Shown here: in pieces, positions 44,228 to 52,972 of the stretch
How positions within the stretch are numbered: the stretch's first letter is position 1
How the letters are laid out: each line of letters starts with the position of its first letter
Origin: Gemmatimonadaceae bacterium
GTDB taxonomy: Bacteria > Gemmatimonadota > Gemmatimonadetes > Gemmatimonadales > Gemmatimonadaceae
Reading direction: 5' to 3'
Assembly: GCA_013817305.1 (NCBI GenBank)
Contig: JACDCY010000001.1
Location: 27,248 to 91,247, forward strand
DNA: 64,000 nucleotides
Notes under the pieces: generated by a model
Databases searched by the model: none
Seen by the model: only the letters and a program-made list of their open reading frames with translations
Told to the model about the DNA's origin: nothing
Program-made: the position numbers and the translations under genes

Positions 44228-46243
44228 GTGCGGACGCGCCTATTGACCCGAAGACTGCTGGGCGCGCTCTCCGTCGCCCTCATCGCGTCGCCCGCGGTCT
44301 CGCGGGCTCAGCAGCGGGAGCCCTGGCAAATCATCACTCCTGCGCAGGCGTCGCTGGTGCTGGCACGCGACGGCTCGATGGTCGGCGAGATCGGCCGCGA
44401 GCGAAGGGTGAGCATCTCGCTGGCGTCTCTGCCGCCGCACGTCGGCCAGGCGTTTGTCGCGGTCGAAGATCAGCGCTTTTACCAGCACGACGGAGTCGAT
44501 GTCGTCGGAATCGCCGGGGCGATACGCGACAACCTCCTCGGCGAGCGGCGCGGAGCGAGCACCATCACGCAGCAGCTCGTCGGCAACATGCACCCCGACA
44601 TCATCGATCGTGGGGATCCGGGAATCGGGAGGAAACTTCGCGAGCAACAGGCCGCGCGTGAGATGGACCGACGGTACACCAAGCAGCAGATTCTCGAAGC
44701 TTACCTGAACCAGATCGACTTCGGTCACGGATGGTTCGGAATTGAGTCGGCTGCCAGGCATTACTTCGGCAAGCCGGCGGCGCGCCTCACCATCGCGGAG
44801 GCAGCCACCCTGGCGGCGGTCCCGAAGGGGCCAGCGGTGTTCGATCCACTCCGCAACCCGGATCGAGTGAGGAACCGGCGCAACGTCGTGCTGCGGCTCA
44901 TGCTCGAGCAGCGGTACATCTCGCCGGGCGACGCGCGGGCCGCGCAAGCCTCTCCGCTCTCGCTCGCCCCGAACCAGGGGATGTCGGCGCCGGCCGACAA
45001 CTTCGTGAACGTCGTCCGCATCCAGGCTACGCGAGCGGGTGTCCCGGTGATGAACGGCGGCTACCGCATCCACACCTCGCTCGACCCGGCATTGCAGAAC
45101 GCCGCGGTGGCGGCCATTGAAGTGGAAGCCGCGGCGTTCGAGCAACGCCCCGGATACCGGCATCCGACCCGCGCGAGCTACACCGGTGGAATGCCCACCT
45201 ATCTGCAGGGCGTGGCGGTCGCGATCGATCCGGCAAATGGCGACGTACGCGCGCTCGTTGGTGGACGGGATTACGGCGACTCGCAGTTCGACCGCGCCGT
45301 GGATGGCGAGCGCCAACCGGGATCGGCGTTCAAGCCGATCGTGTACGCAGCCGCGCTCAGCCGGTCATTCTCGCCGCTTACGATCGTCGCGGACACCGCG
45401 ATATCGCTCCGTCTGGCGAACGGCACCTACTATCGCCCGGATAACGCCGACCGGCGATTCCTCGGCCCTATCACTCTGCGCGAAGCGTTGACCCAGTCGC
45501 GCAACGTCGTGGCCGTGCAACTTGCCGCCGAGCTCGGAATGGATTCGGTGATCGCTCTCGCACGAAGAATGGGCATCACTTCTCCTATTGCGCCCGGACC
45601 CGCGAGCGCGATCGGCGCGTCGGTTGTGCAGCCGCTCGACATCGTCGCGGCGTTTACGACCTTCGCCAATCTCGGGACTCCGATGGAGCCGCGGTTCATC
45701 CATCGGATCGAGGACAGCCGGGGCAGGGTCGTGTACACCGCACCGGTTCGCGCGCTCCCGCCGGCGTTGGATCCGCGGGTCGCATTCGTGGTGCGGGAGA
45801 TGATGCGGGACGTGGTCGACCGGGGAACGGCGACTGCGATCCGGCGATTCGTACCCGCAACCATCCCGGTGGCCGGGAAAACCGGAACCACCAACGACAA
45901 CACGGACACATGGTTTGTCGGCCTGACTCCGGACATCGTGGCCGGGGTGTGGTTCGGGTTCGATCGACCGACCCCGATAAGCGGGGCGGCCGCTGGGGGC
46001 TCCCTGGCGGCCCCGGCGTGGGGTCGGATGGTGGCGGCCTTGTACGGTTCGAGGGGGCCAGGCCAGGAGTGGATGGCTCCGGCGGGAGTGATTTCCGGAA
46101 CGGCCGAACGCGGGACGGGACGCCTTGCTAGCGCGTCAACCTCCCCTGAGAGGCGATATACGGAGTATTTCGTGGAGGGGACCGAGCCCGAAGGGCTCGG
46201 GCTCGATCCATGGAAAGTTCTGGGATGGGGGCCCATTCAATAG
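44228..46243 (+). CDS. Class A penicillin-binding protein (glycosyltransferase/transpeptidase)
   Basis: The product has about 671 residues from the GTG at 44228. It builds and cross-links peptidoglycan. The GT51 domain shows VAVEDQRFYQHDGVD with the catalytic Glu, then GASTITQQLVGN. The transpeptidase domain has SAFK (SxxK) in RQPGSAFKPIV, SRN (SxN) in TQSRNVVAVQL, and KTGTT. The N-terminus looks like a signal peptide ending VSRAQ rather than a plain membrane anchor. Longer starts at 44165 or 44180 would overlap nadE. The C-terminus is short, without extra domains. Confidence 0.9.
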   Translation: MRTRLLTRRLLGALSVALIASPAVSRAQQREPWQIITPAQASLVLARDGSMVGEIGRERRVSISLASLPPHVGQAFVAVEDQRFYQHDGVDVVGIAGAIRDNLLGERRGASTITQQLVGNMHPDIIDRGDPGIGRKLREQQAAREMDRRYTKQQILEAYLNQIDFGHGWFGIESAARHYFGKPAARLTIAEAATLAAVPKGPAVFDPLRNPDRVRNRRNVVLRLMLEQRYISPGDARAAQASPLSLAPNQGMSAPADNFVNVVRIQATRAGVPVMNGGYRIHTSLDPALQNAAVAAIEVEAAAFEQRPGYRHPTRASYTGGMPTYLQGVAVAIDPANGDVRALVGGRDYGDSQFDRAVDGERQPGSAFKPIVYAAALSRSFSPLTIVADTAISLRLANGTYYRPDNADRRFLGPITLREALTQSRNVVAVQLAAELGMDSVIALARRMGITSPIAPGPASAIGASVVQPLDIVAAFTTFANLGTPMEPRFIHRIEDSRGRVVYTAPVRALPPALDPRVAFVVREMMRDVVDRGTATAIRRFVPATIPVAGKTGTTNDNTDTWFVGLTPDIVAGVWFGFDRPTPISGAAAGGSLAAPAWGRMVAALYGSRGPGQEWMAPAGVISGTAERGTGRLASASTSPERRYTEYFVEGTEPEGLGLDPWKVLGWGPIQ

Positions 46244-46287
46244 CAGGGAGGACCCGGGGCCTTTTATTGTATTCGTCCCAAGTCCAT

Positions 46288-47217
46288 TTAACTGAAATAG
46301 TCGTAGACGGTGCGTGCTATCTGCGCGATGATCGCTTCGTTTTTCGTCACCGGAGCGGAGGAGCGGACGAACACAACGATCGCGACATGGCCGCCGTCGG
46401 GAAGAGTCACCAGACCCGCGTCGTTGGTCATCGGCCGTCCGGTCCCGGTCTTGTGCGCCACTCGCGTTCCTGGCGGGAGCAAGCCTCTGATCCGATTCGG
46501 CCCCGTCGACGCCTGCATCATCATCTCGAGCAGGCGGGCGTGACTCGTGCGCGACAACGCGCGGCCTTGCTGCACCGCAACGAGCAAGTCTGCCATCGCG
46601 TCGGGCGATGCGGTATCTCTCGGATCGTCGTCGCCGTCGGTCGCGCGGCCAAGCTCCCGCTCGGAGCGATCCACGCGAACGTCGTTTATCCCAAGCGTGC
46701 GCAGATGCTGAGTGACTGCAGCGGGACCGCCGGCTAAACCCAGTAGCACGTCACTCGCCGAGTTGTCGCTTTGCGCAATCATCAGTACCAGGAGGCTGTC
46801 TACCGAAACACGTACTGACTTGCCCAGCGTACGTTCCCGGAGCGGGCTGTGCAGTCCGGGCACAAAGTCGGCAGCCGTCACCGTGACAACGCTGTCGCGG
46901 CGGAGCTCTCCGGCATCCACGCGGCGCAGGATGGCCAGCGCGATCGGCACCTTGTACACGCTGCGCATCGGGTACCGCTCGCGTCCGTTGTGTGACAGCC
47001 GTGCCCCCGACTCGACATGGACCGCAGCGAATCCAACGGAGCCATCCACGGCGGCGGCGGTCTTCGCAATCTCCCGCTGCACCGAATCAAGGTCAGCGCG
47101 CCGCGCTGTGACGGCGGTCGAATCACCCGCGCCCGCGCCGCGCTCAAGCTCAGAAGAGCAGGCCATGACAGCTACGGCTACTGTTCCGGCGACAACAACA
47201 CGGGCAGCTGCTCTCAA
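46288..47217 (-). CDS. Class A beta-lactamase, lipoprotein
   Basis: The 309-residue protein has a lipobox-like VMAC and the class A motifs. These are SVYK for Ser70 and Lys73, SDN for Ser130, RSERELG in the place of the omega loop with Glu166, and KTGTG for Lys234. Gly stands where Asn170 is usual, so hydrolysis may be altered. It should break beta-lactams in the periplasm. The start is a TTG at 47217 that overlaps the lon stop (TTGA), so it depends on lon translation. It converges on the PBP gene. Confidence 0.88.
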   Translation of the reverse strand: MRAAARVVVAGTVAVAVMACSSELERGAGAGDSTAVTARRADLDSVQREIAKTAAAVDGSVGFAAVHVESGARLSHNGRERYPMRSVYKVPIALAILRRVDAGELRRDSVVTVTAADFVPGLHSPLRERTLGKSVRVSVDSLLVLMIAQSDNSASDVLLGLAGGPAAVTQHLRTLGINDVRVDRSERELGRATDGDDDPRDTASPDAMADLLVAVQQGRALSRTSHARLLEMMMQASTGPNRIRGLLPPGTRVAHKTGTGRPMTNDAGLVTLPDGGHVAIVVFVRSSAPVTKNEAIIAQIARTVYDYFS

Positions 47218-49751
47218 GCCACGGCCTCCAACGGCTGCGCAGGCTCTTCGGGCTGCACGAGCGCGATGTCCAGCACCTCGCTCAGCGTTTCGACAGGGTG
47301 GAAGGTCAGCAGATCGCGCACCTCTTCGGGCACGTCCTCGACGTCGGCTTCGTTCGCCTTGGGAATGATTACGGTCGTGATCCCCGCCCGGTGCGCGCCG
47401 AGGACTTTCTCCTTGAGACCGCCGATCGGGAGCACTCGCCCCCGCAGAGTGATCTCTCCCGTCATCGCCACGTCGCGCCGCACCGGGCGCGCGGACATCT
47501 CCGACACGAGCGCCGTCGCGATCGCGATCCCGGCCGACGGTCCGTCCTTCGGAATCGCCCCCGCCGGTACGTGGATGTGCGCCTCGATCGCGCCGAGCCG
47601 GTCGCGCGGAATGCCCAGATCCGACGCGTTGTTCGTCGCGTAAGTGAACGCGGCGCGCGCCGATTCCTTCATTACGTCGCCGAGTTGCCCCGTGAGAATC
47701 AGCGACACGGCGCCACCGGGCCCGATCTGCTCGCTTTCGTTTGCGCGGTTGCCGTAGAATCTGCGAATCGACGCCTCGACGAACATGATGTCGCCGCCCA
47801 TGGGCGTGTAGTACATCCCGGTCGCGATTCCGATCTCGTTCTCTTCCTTCGCGTGCTCGGGGTGGACCTTCGGCCGCCCGAGGAGTTCGCGCACTTCTTC
47901 GGCGCCGATCTTCTCTGGAACGGTCTCGGAGCCGGCGATCTTGCGAGCCAGCTTGCGCGCTACCGCTCCGATCTGACGCTCCAGCTGGCGCACTCCGCTC
48001 TCACGTGTGTGACCGGAGATGATCGACGCGAGGGCCTCGTCGCTGATCTCGAGTTTCTTGTCCGACAGCCCCGATTCTTCCAGTTGCCGCGGCAGCAGAT
48101 ACTTCTTGGCGATCTCGAGCTTCTCGCGCTCGGTGTATCCGGCGAAGTCCACGACTTCCATCCGGTCGAGCAGCGGACCGGGAATTGTCTGCAGAAGATT
48201 CGCGGTCGCGACGAAGATCACCTCGCTGAGGTCGAACGGAACGCCGAGGTAATGATCGGTGAAGGTGTCGTTCTGCGCGGGATCGAGCACCTCGAGCAGC
48301 GCGCTCGCGGGATCGCCCTGGAACGACACGCCGAGCTTGTCGACTTCGTCGAGCAGGAATACCGGGTTTTTGGTGCCCGCCTGCTTCATCCCCTGAATGA
48401 TGCGGCCGGGCATCGCCCCCACGTACGTGCGCCTGTGTCCGCGAATGTCGGCTTCGTCGCGCGCCCCGCCGAGGGCGACGCGGACGTACTCGCGCCCGAG
48501 GGCGCGCGCTATCGACTTCGCGATCGAGGTTTTGCCGACGCCGGGCGGGCCTACGAACAACAGGATCGGCCCCTTCGCCATCGCGCGCGATTTTGCTTCC
48601 TTTGAATCGGTGATCGCGCGGTCCTCGAGTTCGCTCGCCTTGAGCGCGGGAGTCGCCTCGTCCTTCGGCGCCTGAAGCTTGGACGCTGGCAGCTCGCCGG
48701 TCTCTTCTACTTCGTCGGCAAGCTGCTTGGCGCGCAGGTGCCTGACCGCGAGAAATTCCAGGACGCGATCCTTGACGTCTTTCAGGCCGTAGTGATCCTC
48801 TTCGAGCACCTCGCCGGCGTGCTTGAGGTCGAGGTGGTCGTCGGAGCGCTCGGTCCAGGGCAGCTCGGCGATCCACTCCAGATACGTGCGGATAACCTGC
48901 GCTTCCATCGATTCCCGCCCGGCGCGCTCGAGCCGGCCCAGCTCGCGCTCCACTTCCGCCCGCGCCTCCTTGGGTAGCTCGAGCTTGGTGAGCTTCTCAC
49001 GGAGCTCGACGATCTCCTTAGCCTGGTCGTCGTCGCCCAATTCCTTTTGAATCGCCTTGAGCTGCTCGCGCAGGTACATCTCGCGCTGGCGCTCGCCCAG
49101 CTCCTCCTGCACCTGCGACTTGATCTCTTCCTGCGCTTCGAGCAGTCCGACGTGGCGCTGGATGTGAACGAGCACTCGGCGGAGGCGCTCTTCCACGCTG
49201 AGAGTCTCCAGCAATCCCTGCTTCTCGGGGACGGGCAGGTCGATGTAACCGGCCACCAGGTCCGCAAAACGGCCCGGATCAGTGACCGATTCCAGCACCT
49301 GGTGCACGACTTCCTCCGGCAGGCCGCGGCGCTCGCCGAGGTCGGCGGCGCGCTCACGCGTCTCCTTCTCCAGCGCGACGAACGCAGGGTCGTTCCCGTC
49401 GATCGGCGTCATCTCTTCCGCCGGCATGACGACGGCCGCGAGAAAGCCCTCCGTCGTCGTGTACTGCAGCGCGGTCGCGCGTTGCTCACCTTGGAGGAGA
49501 AGCTGAACGCCGCCTAGCCCGCGCTGAATCTGGCCGATCTTGGCGATGACACCCATGGAATACAGGATGTCCGCGGTGGGCTCGTCGCTGTTGTCGCGCT
49601 GGGCGACCGCGAAGACGAGCCGGTCTTTTTTGAGCGCCGACTCGATCGCGCGCAGAGTTCCGGGCCGCCCTGCCGCGATCGGGGCAGTGAGTCCGGGGAA
49701 GATTACTGTCCCGCGGAGGGGCAGGACGGGCATTGTTTGGCGTTCGCTCAA
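47214..49751 (-). CDS. lon: ATP-dependent protease Lon
   Basis: The 845-residue cytoplasmic protease has the substrate-binding N-domain (MPVLPLRGTVIFPGL), a coiled-coil middle, and an AAA+ module with GPPGVGKT near residue 397 and FLLDEVDKLG. The protease domain has catalytic Ser in KDGPSAG (about 737) and Lys in GGLKEKVLGAHRAG (about 780). Just before Walker A it has an extra segment of about 40 residues (EETGELPASKLQ to EAKSRAMAKG) not found in E. coli Lon. A TTG start at 49751 gives the typical SERQTMPVLP; an ATG at 49733 is possible. The beta-lactamase follows in the same transcript. Confidence 0.95.
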   Translation of the reverse strand: MSERQTMPVLPLRGTVIFPGLTAPIAAGRPGTLRAIESALKKDRLVFAVAQRDNSDEPTADILYSMGVIAKIGQIQRGLGGVQLLLQGEQRATALQYTTTEGFLAAVVMPAEEMTPIDGNDPAFVALEKETRERAADLGERRGLPEEVVHQVLESVTDPGRFADLVAGYIDLPVPEKQGLLETLSVEERLRRVLVHIQRHVGLLEAQEEIKSQVQEELGERQREMYLREQLKAIQKELGDDDQAKEIVELREKLTKLELPKEARAEVERELGRLERAGRESMEAQVIRTYLEWIAELPWTERSDDHLDLKHAGEVLEEDHYGLKDVKDRVLEFLAVRHLRAKQLADEVEETGELPASKLQAPKDEATPALKASELEDRAITDSKEAKSRAMAKGPILLFVGPPGVGKTSIAKSIARALGREYVRVALGGARDEADIRGHRRTYVGAMPGRIIQGMKQAGTKNPVFLLDEVDKLGVSFQGDPASALLEVLDPAQNDTFTDHYLGVPFDLSEVIFVATANLLQTIPGPLLDRMEVVDFAGYTEREKLEIAKKYLLPRQLEESGLSDKKLEISDEALASIISGHTRESGVRQLERQIGAVARKLARKIAGSETVPEKIGAEEVRELLGRPKVHPEHAKEENEIGIATGMYYTPMGGDIMFVEASIRRFYGNRANESEQIGPGGAVSLILTGQLGDVMKESARAAFTYATNNASDLGIPRDRLGAIEAHIHVPAGAIPKDGPSAGIAIATALVSEMSARPVRRDVAMTGEITLRGRVLPIGGLKEKVLGAHRAGITTVIIPKANEADVEDVPEEVRDLLTFHPVETLSEVLDIALVQPEEPAQPLEAVA

Positions 49752-50040
49752 GAGTGGGGCTCGGAGTGGGTGACCGTTTGTGGGGTTTGTGGATTATGGT
49801 TCGCGCGGCTCAGCGATCTCTCGGTGCGCCAACCACAAGCCATGAACCAAAATCCGGGGTTTCGCCGTAGGTCCTCGCAGGATTCACACCCGATGACATA
49901 CGCCAATCAGGCTGTCGCGGCAAGCAAACAGGAGTCGGAATGGCGGCACGGCTGCCGTAACGGCTTTGTCCTGTTCAGCAACTGTCCTCCGTGCTACGTT
50001 AGGCCTGTTAGTCCCACCTTAACGTTCCCGGCGAGACATA
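49752..50040. other. Divergent intergenic region between lon and the protein kinase
   Basis: About 290 bases that must hold promoters for both genes. Repeated words such as GTTTGTGG with ATTATGGTTC, and the inverse ACCACAAGCCATGAACC, occur near 49776-49850. They may form a weak hairpin. I see no clear promoter boxes, CIRCE element or RNA gene. Confidence 0.4.
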
Positions 50041-52005
50041 GTGTCTGAACGCGGTCTAACTACGTCCGATTTCGAGCTCAGGGCACAGGTCGACCGAGTG
50101 CTCACGACCAACTATGAGTTGGCGGAAGAGATCGGGCGAGGTGGCATGGGGATCGTTTATCGCGCCCGCGATAAACGATTGAAGCGCGACGTGGCGGTGA
50201 AGCTTCTACCGCCGGAGCTCGCGTTCCGCTCGGATATCCGCACGCGCTTTCTGCGGGAAGCGGAAACGTCGGCGCAGCTCAGCCATCCCAACATCGTTCC
50301 CATCTATACGGTAGGCGAGGAAGGAAATCTCGTTTACTTCATCATGGCGTTCATTGGCGGGGACAACCTCGCCAAGCTGATTCACGATCGCGGCCCGCTC
50401 GACCCTGCCGAAGTGCGCAGGATCCTGGGCGAAGTTGCCGGGGCCCTGTCCTATGCGCATGGCAGAAAGGTGGTGCACCGGGACATCAAGCCGGACAATA
50501 TCCTGCTGGATTCGGATACCGGCCGGGCCATGGTCACGGACTTCGGCATCGCGCGGGCGGTGATCGAGGGATCGGGGTCCAGGCTCACGGCGACGGGCAT
50601 GGCGCTGGGCACTCCGGCGTACATGTCGCCCGAGCAGGCGGCCGGCGACAGCAACATCGACGGGCGGACCGACATCTATTCGCTGGGCGTCGTCGCATAC
50701 CAGATGCTGTGCGGCGAGCTGCCGTTCGACGCACCGAACACACCGGCCATGCTGGTGAAGCATCTCTCGGAGCTCCCGCGACCGATCTCGGACCGATGTC
50801 GCGGCGTGCCGCCTGACCTGGCGCGGGCGGTGATGCTCATGCTGGAAAAGAGCCCGGACGCGCGCTTCCCGAGCGCGGGCGCGCTGGCCGTGGCGCTGGA
50901 GAGCGGGAACGTCCCCGAGCCGCAGCGCACTGCCTGGTCGCCCACGATTCCGGCGCAGGTGGCGAGATATGAGTCCCGGTCCGCGGCCGTGTCGGCGCCG
51001 GAGACGGACGAGGAGATGGAGCGGTGGGAGGCGGGGCCCGTGCGAAGGTTCCGCAGGAAGCTGGCGCCATACATCGCGGTCAATTCCGTGATCGTCGTCG
51101 CGTCGATCATCAGCGGCGTGGAGGTTTTCTTCGTCACGGTGTTCTGGTCGATCGGCATGGCGATCCAGTACTCCAAGCTCTGGTCGGCCGGCTACGACTG
51201 GCGCGACGTTTTCCGGCAGCCGCGCGACCGGCTGTTCGTTGATGTCGCCGGCGAGACGCTCGACGATGCGCGCGCGATCTTCGACCCGAACAAGCGCGAG
51301 GAAGTCCGCGCCAAGATGCGGGCGCGCCGTGCGACGCCGCAGCGGAGCCTCGCGTCGCCCGGAAGGAAGGACGTAGCGCTTGACCGCGATCGCGGTGATC
51401 GCGACCGTAGTGATCGCGACCGTAGTGATCGCGCTGGCCGCGCCGGCCGTGACCGCAGCATCTCGGACTCTCCGCGCGGCCCGGAGCTGCCGGTCGTCGC
51501 GCGCGCGCGCGCGGACCGCGACGAGATCCGGCGGCTGGTGAATTCGCTCCCGGAAGAGGACAGCCGGATGATCCCGGAAGTCGTGCCGTCCGCGGACCAG
51601 CTTTTCGACAAGATCAAGTCGCTCTCCAATGCCATGGCGGCGGTCGAGACCCACGGCGTCGAAGCCTCGGCCGCGGACGTCGAGCGCGAGATCGAGTCTC
51701 TCGAGGCCCAGGCCAATCCATTGGAGGCCGCGAGCGAGCAACGGGTGCGCCGGCTCGCGGGGCTCAAGCGTCGCAGGCGCGCGCTCATGGATGTAAAGAA
51801 GCGGCGCGATGAAGCCATGGCGAAGATCGAGAGCTGCGGGATCGCGCTCGAGAACATGCGACTCGACGTGCTCCGCTTCCGGACCGGCGGCCAGACGCAC
51901 TACAACGTGACCCTGCTTGCGGAGCAGGCCATGCGCCTTGCCCGCGATGTGGATGTGCTGGCGTACGCCGCGGATGAGACCGGGCGCGTCAGCGCCACGC
52001 GCTGA
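50041..52005 (+). CDS. Membrane-associated Ser/Thr protein kinase with 2TM and coiled-coil tail
   Basis: The 654-residue Hanks-type kinase starts at a GTG. Kinase motifs are GRGGMGIVY (about 33), VAVKLL with the catalytic Lys, HRDIKPDN near 145, DFGIARA, and GTPAYMSPEQ. Two membrane helices lie around 342-382, close together with a short turn. A charged repeat of DRDRS type (about 450-465) and coiled coils follow, ending with NMRLDVLRFRTGG. There is no external sensor domain such as PASTA. The tail is shared with the next gene, so the two probably act together. Confidence 0.92.
   Translation: MSERGLTTSDFELRAQVDRVLTTNYELAEEIGRGGMGIVYRARDKRLKRDVAVKLLPPELAFRSDIRTRFLREAETSAQLSHPNIVPIYTVGEEGNLVYFIMAFIGGDNLAKLIHDRGPLDPAEVRRILGEVAGALSYAHGRKVVHRDIKPDNILLDSDTGRAMVTDFGIARAVIEGSGSRLTATGMALGTPAYMSPEQAAGDSNIDGRTDIYSLGVVAYQMLCGELPFDAPNTPAMLVKHLSELPRPISDRCRGVPPDLARAVMLMLEKSPDARFPSAGALAVALESGNVPEPQRTAWSPTIPAQVARYESRSAAVSAPETDEEMERWEAGPVRRFRRKLAPYIAVNSVIVVASIISGVEVFFVTVFWSIGMAIQYSKLWSAGYDWRDVFRQPRDRLFVDVAGETLDDARAIFDPNKREEVRAKMRARRATPQRSLASPGRKDVALDRDRGDRDRSDRDRSDRAGRAGRDRSISDSPRGPELPVVARARADRDEIRRLVNSLPEEDSRMIPEVVPSADQLFDKIKSLSNAMAAVETHGVEASAADVEREIESLEAQANPLEAASEQRVRRLAGLKRRRRALMDVKKRRDEAMAKIESCGIALENMRLDVLRFRTGGQTHYNVTLLAEQAMRLARDVDVLAYAADETGRVSATR
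51388..51434 (+). repeat. 15-base tandem repeat inside the kinase gene
   Basis: The unit GATCGCGACCGTAGT occurs about three times and encodes a DRDRS-type charged linker between the 2TM segment and the coiled coil. Copy number could vary between strains by slippage without breaking the frame, because the unit is a multiple of three. Confidence 0.7.
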
Positions 52006-52007
52006 CC

Positions 52008-52880
52008 GTGTCCAACCGGGTGACGGAGGAGCTGCCGCTCGATCGGCGGTTGCGCAATTTCAAGCGATCGTTCTGGCAGGCCGTGGGTACGCTGGCGCTG
52101 TTGATCGGCGTCAATGTCGTGTTCACTCCCTCCATTCCATGGGTGGTTATCGCCGGGATCGCGCTGGCCATCGGATTGGTGCGCCAGGCTGCCGCGCTCT
52201 GGGCAGACGGCGTCGGATTTCGCGACCTGTTCTCGCGAGGCCCGTTTTCGTTCGAGGGTCGCGAGATCAAGGCCGACTCCAACCGCGCGCTCCCCGAACG
52301 CTCATACCGCTCCGGGCGTGACGTTGGCCACCGTGCGATCGAAGCCGCTCCGCTGTCGGCCAACGCGGGGCCCGTCGAGCGGGCGATGTCGCGCGCGCGC
52401 GAGCAGCACGACGGAATCGTGCAGACCATGCGGCAGCTTTCGACCGTCGATCGCGAGCTGATCCCCGACGTGCGGCCCACCATCGATGCGCTGCTCGAGC
52501 AGGTGCTGGTCCTCGGCGATGCGCTGCGAAGGCTGGACGAAAATGTGGGATCGACGTCGCTGGACGAGATCGGTTCCCGCATCGCCGCGATCGAGGCAGA
52601 CACCAAGCGCACGCCCGAATGGGAGCGGAAGCGCGATCTGCTCGAGCGCCAGCGGACTTCGATCAAGGAGCTGCAGCAGCGGCAGGCGGATCTGAGGACC
52701 CGGTTCGAGCGTGCGACGCTGCTACTCGAGAATCTGAGGCTCGACGTGCTCCGACTTCGGTCATCCGGGGTACAATCGGCGAGCGAGGACGTTGCGGGCG
52801 CGACGCAGGCTGCGCGGGTGCTGTCGGCCGACATTCGCCATGCGTTGGAAGCGGCGGACGAGGTCAAGTCGATCCGGTAG
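52008..52880 (+). CDS. 2TM and coiled-coil protein, paralogue of the upstream kinase tail
   Basis: The 290-residue protein starts at a GTG two bases after the kinase stop. Two N-terminal membrane helices (QAVGTLALLIGVNVVF, PWVVIAGIALAIGLV) are followed by GVGFRDLFSRGP and long coiled coils. It ends with the motif ENLRLDVLRLRSSG, matching ENMRLDVLRFRTGG at the same place in the kinase. It is thus the kinase tail without a kinase. A hetero-oligomer or substrate role is a reasonable inference. No known family name applies. Confidence 0.78.
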   Translation: MSNRVTEELPLDRRLRNFKRSFWQAVGTLALLIGVNVVFTPSIPWVVIAGIALAIGLVRQAAALWADGVGFRDLFSRGPFSFEGREIKADSNRALPERSYRSGRDVGHRAIEAAPLSANAGPVERAMSRAREQHDGIVQTMRQLSTVDRELIPDVRPTIDALLEQVLVLGDALRRLDENVGSTSLDEIGSRIAAIEADTKRTPEWERKRDLLERQRTSIKELQQRQADLRTRFERATLLLENLRLDVLRLRSSGVQSASEDVAGATQAARVLSADIRHALEAADEVKSIR

Positions 52881-52972
52881 TTCTCAGTGGCAGTTCAGCC
52901 CGTAGCTCGGAGCTTGCAGCCGGCAGCTACCAGCTTGGCAGTTCTAAGTAGTAGTTCTAACTAAATTCAGTG

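Noticed and set aside
49752..50040. tRNA or small RNA gene between lon and the kinase
   Set aside because: No cloverleaf or CCA-type end could be drawn; only loose repeats are present.
50206..51900. 564-codon minus-strand frame
   Set aside because: Antisense shadow of the protein kinase.
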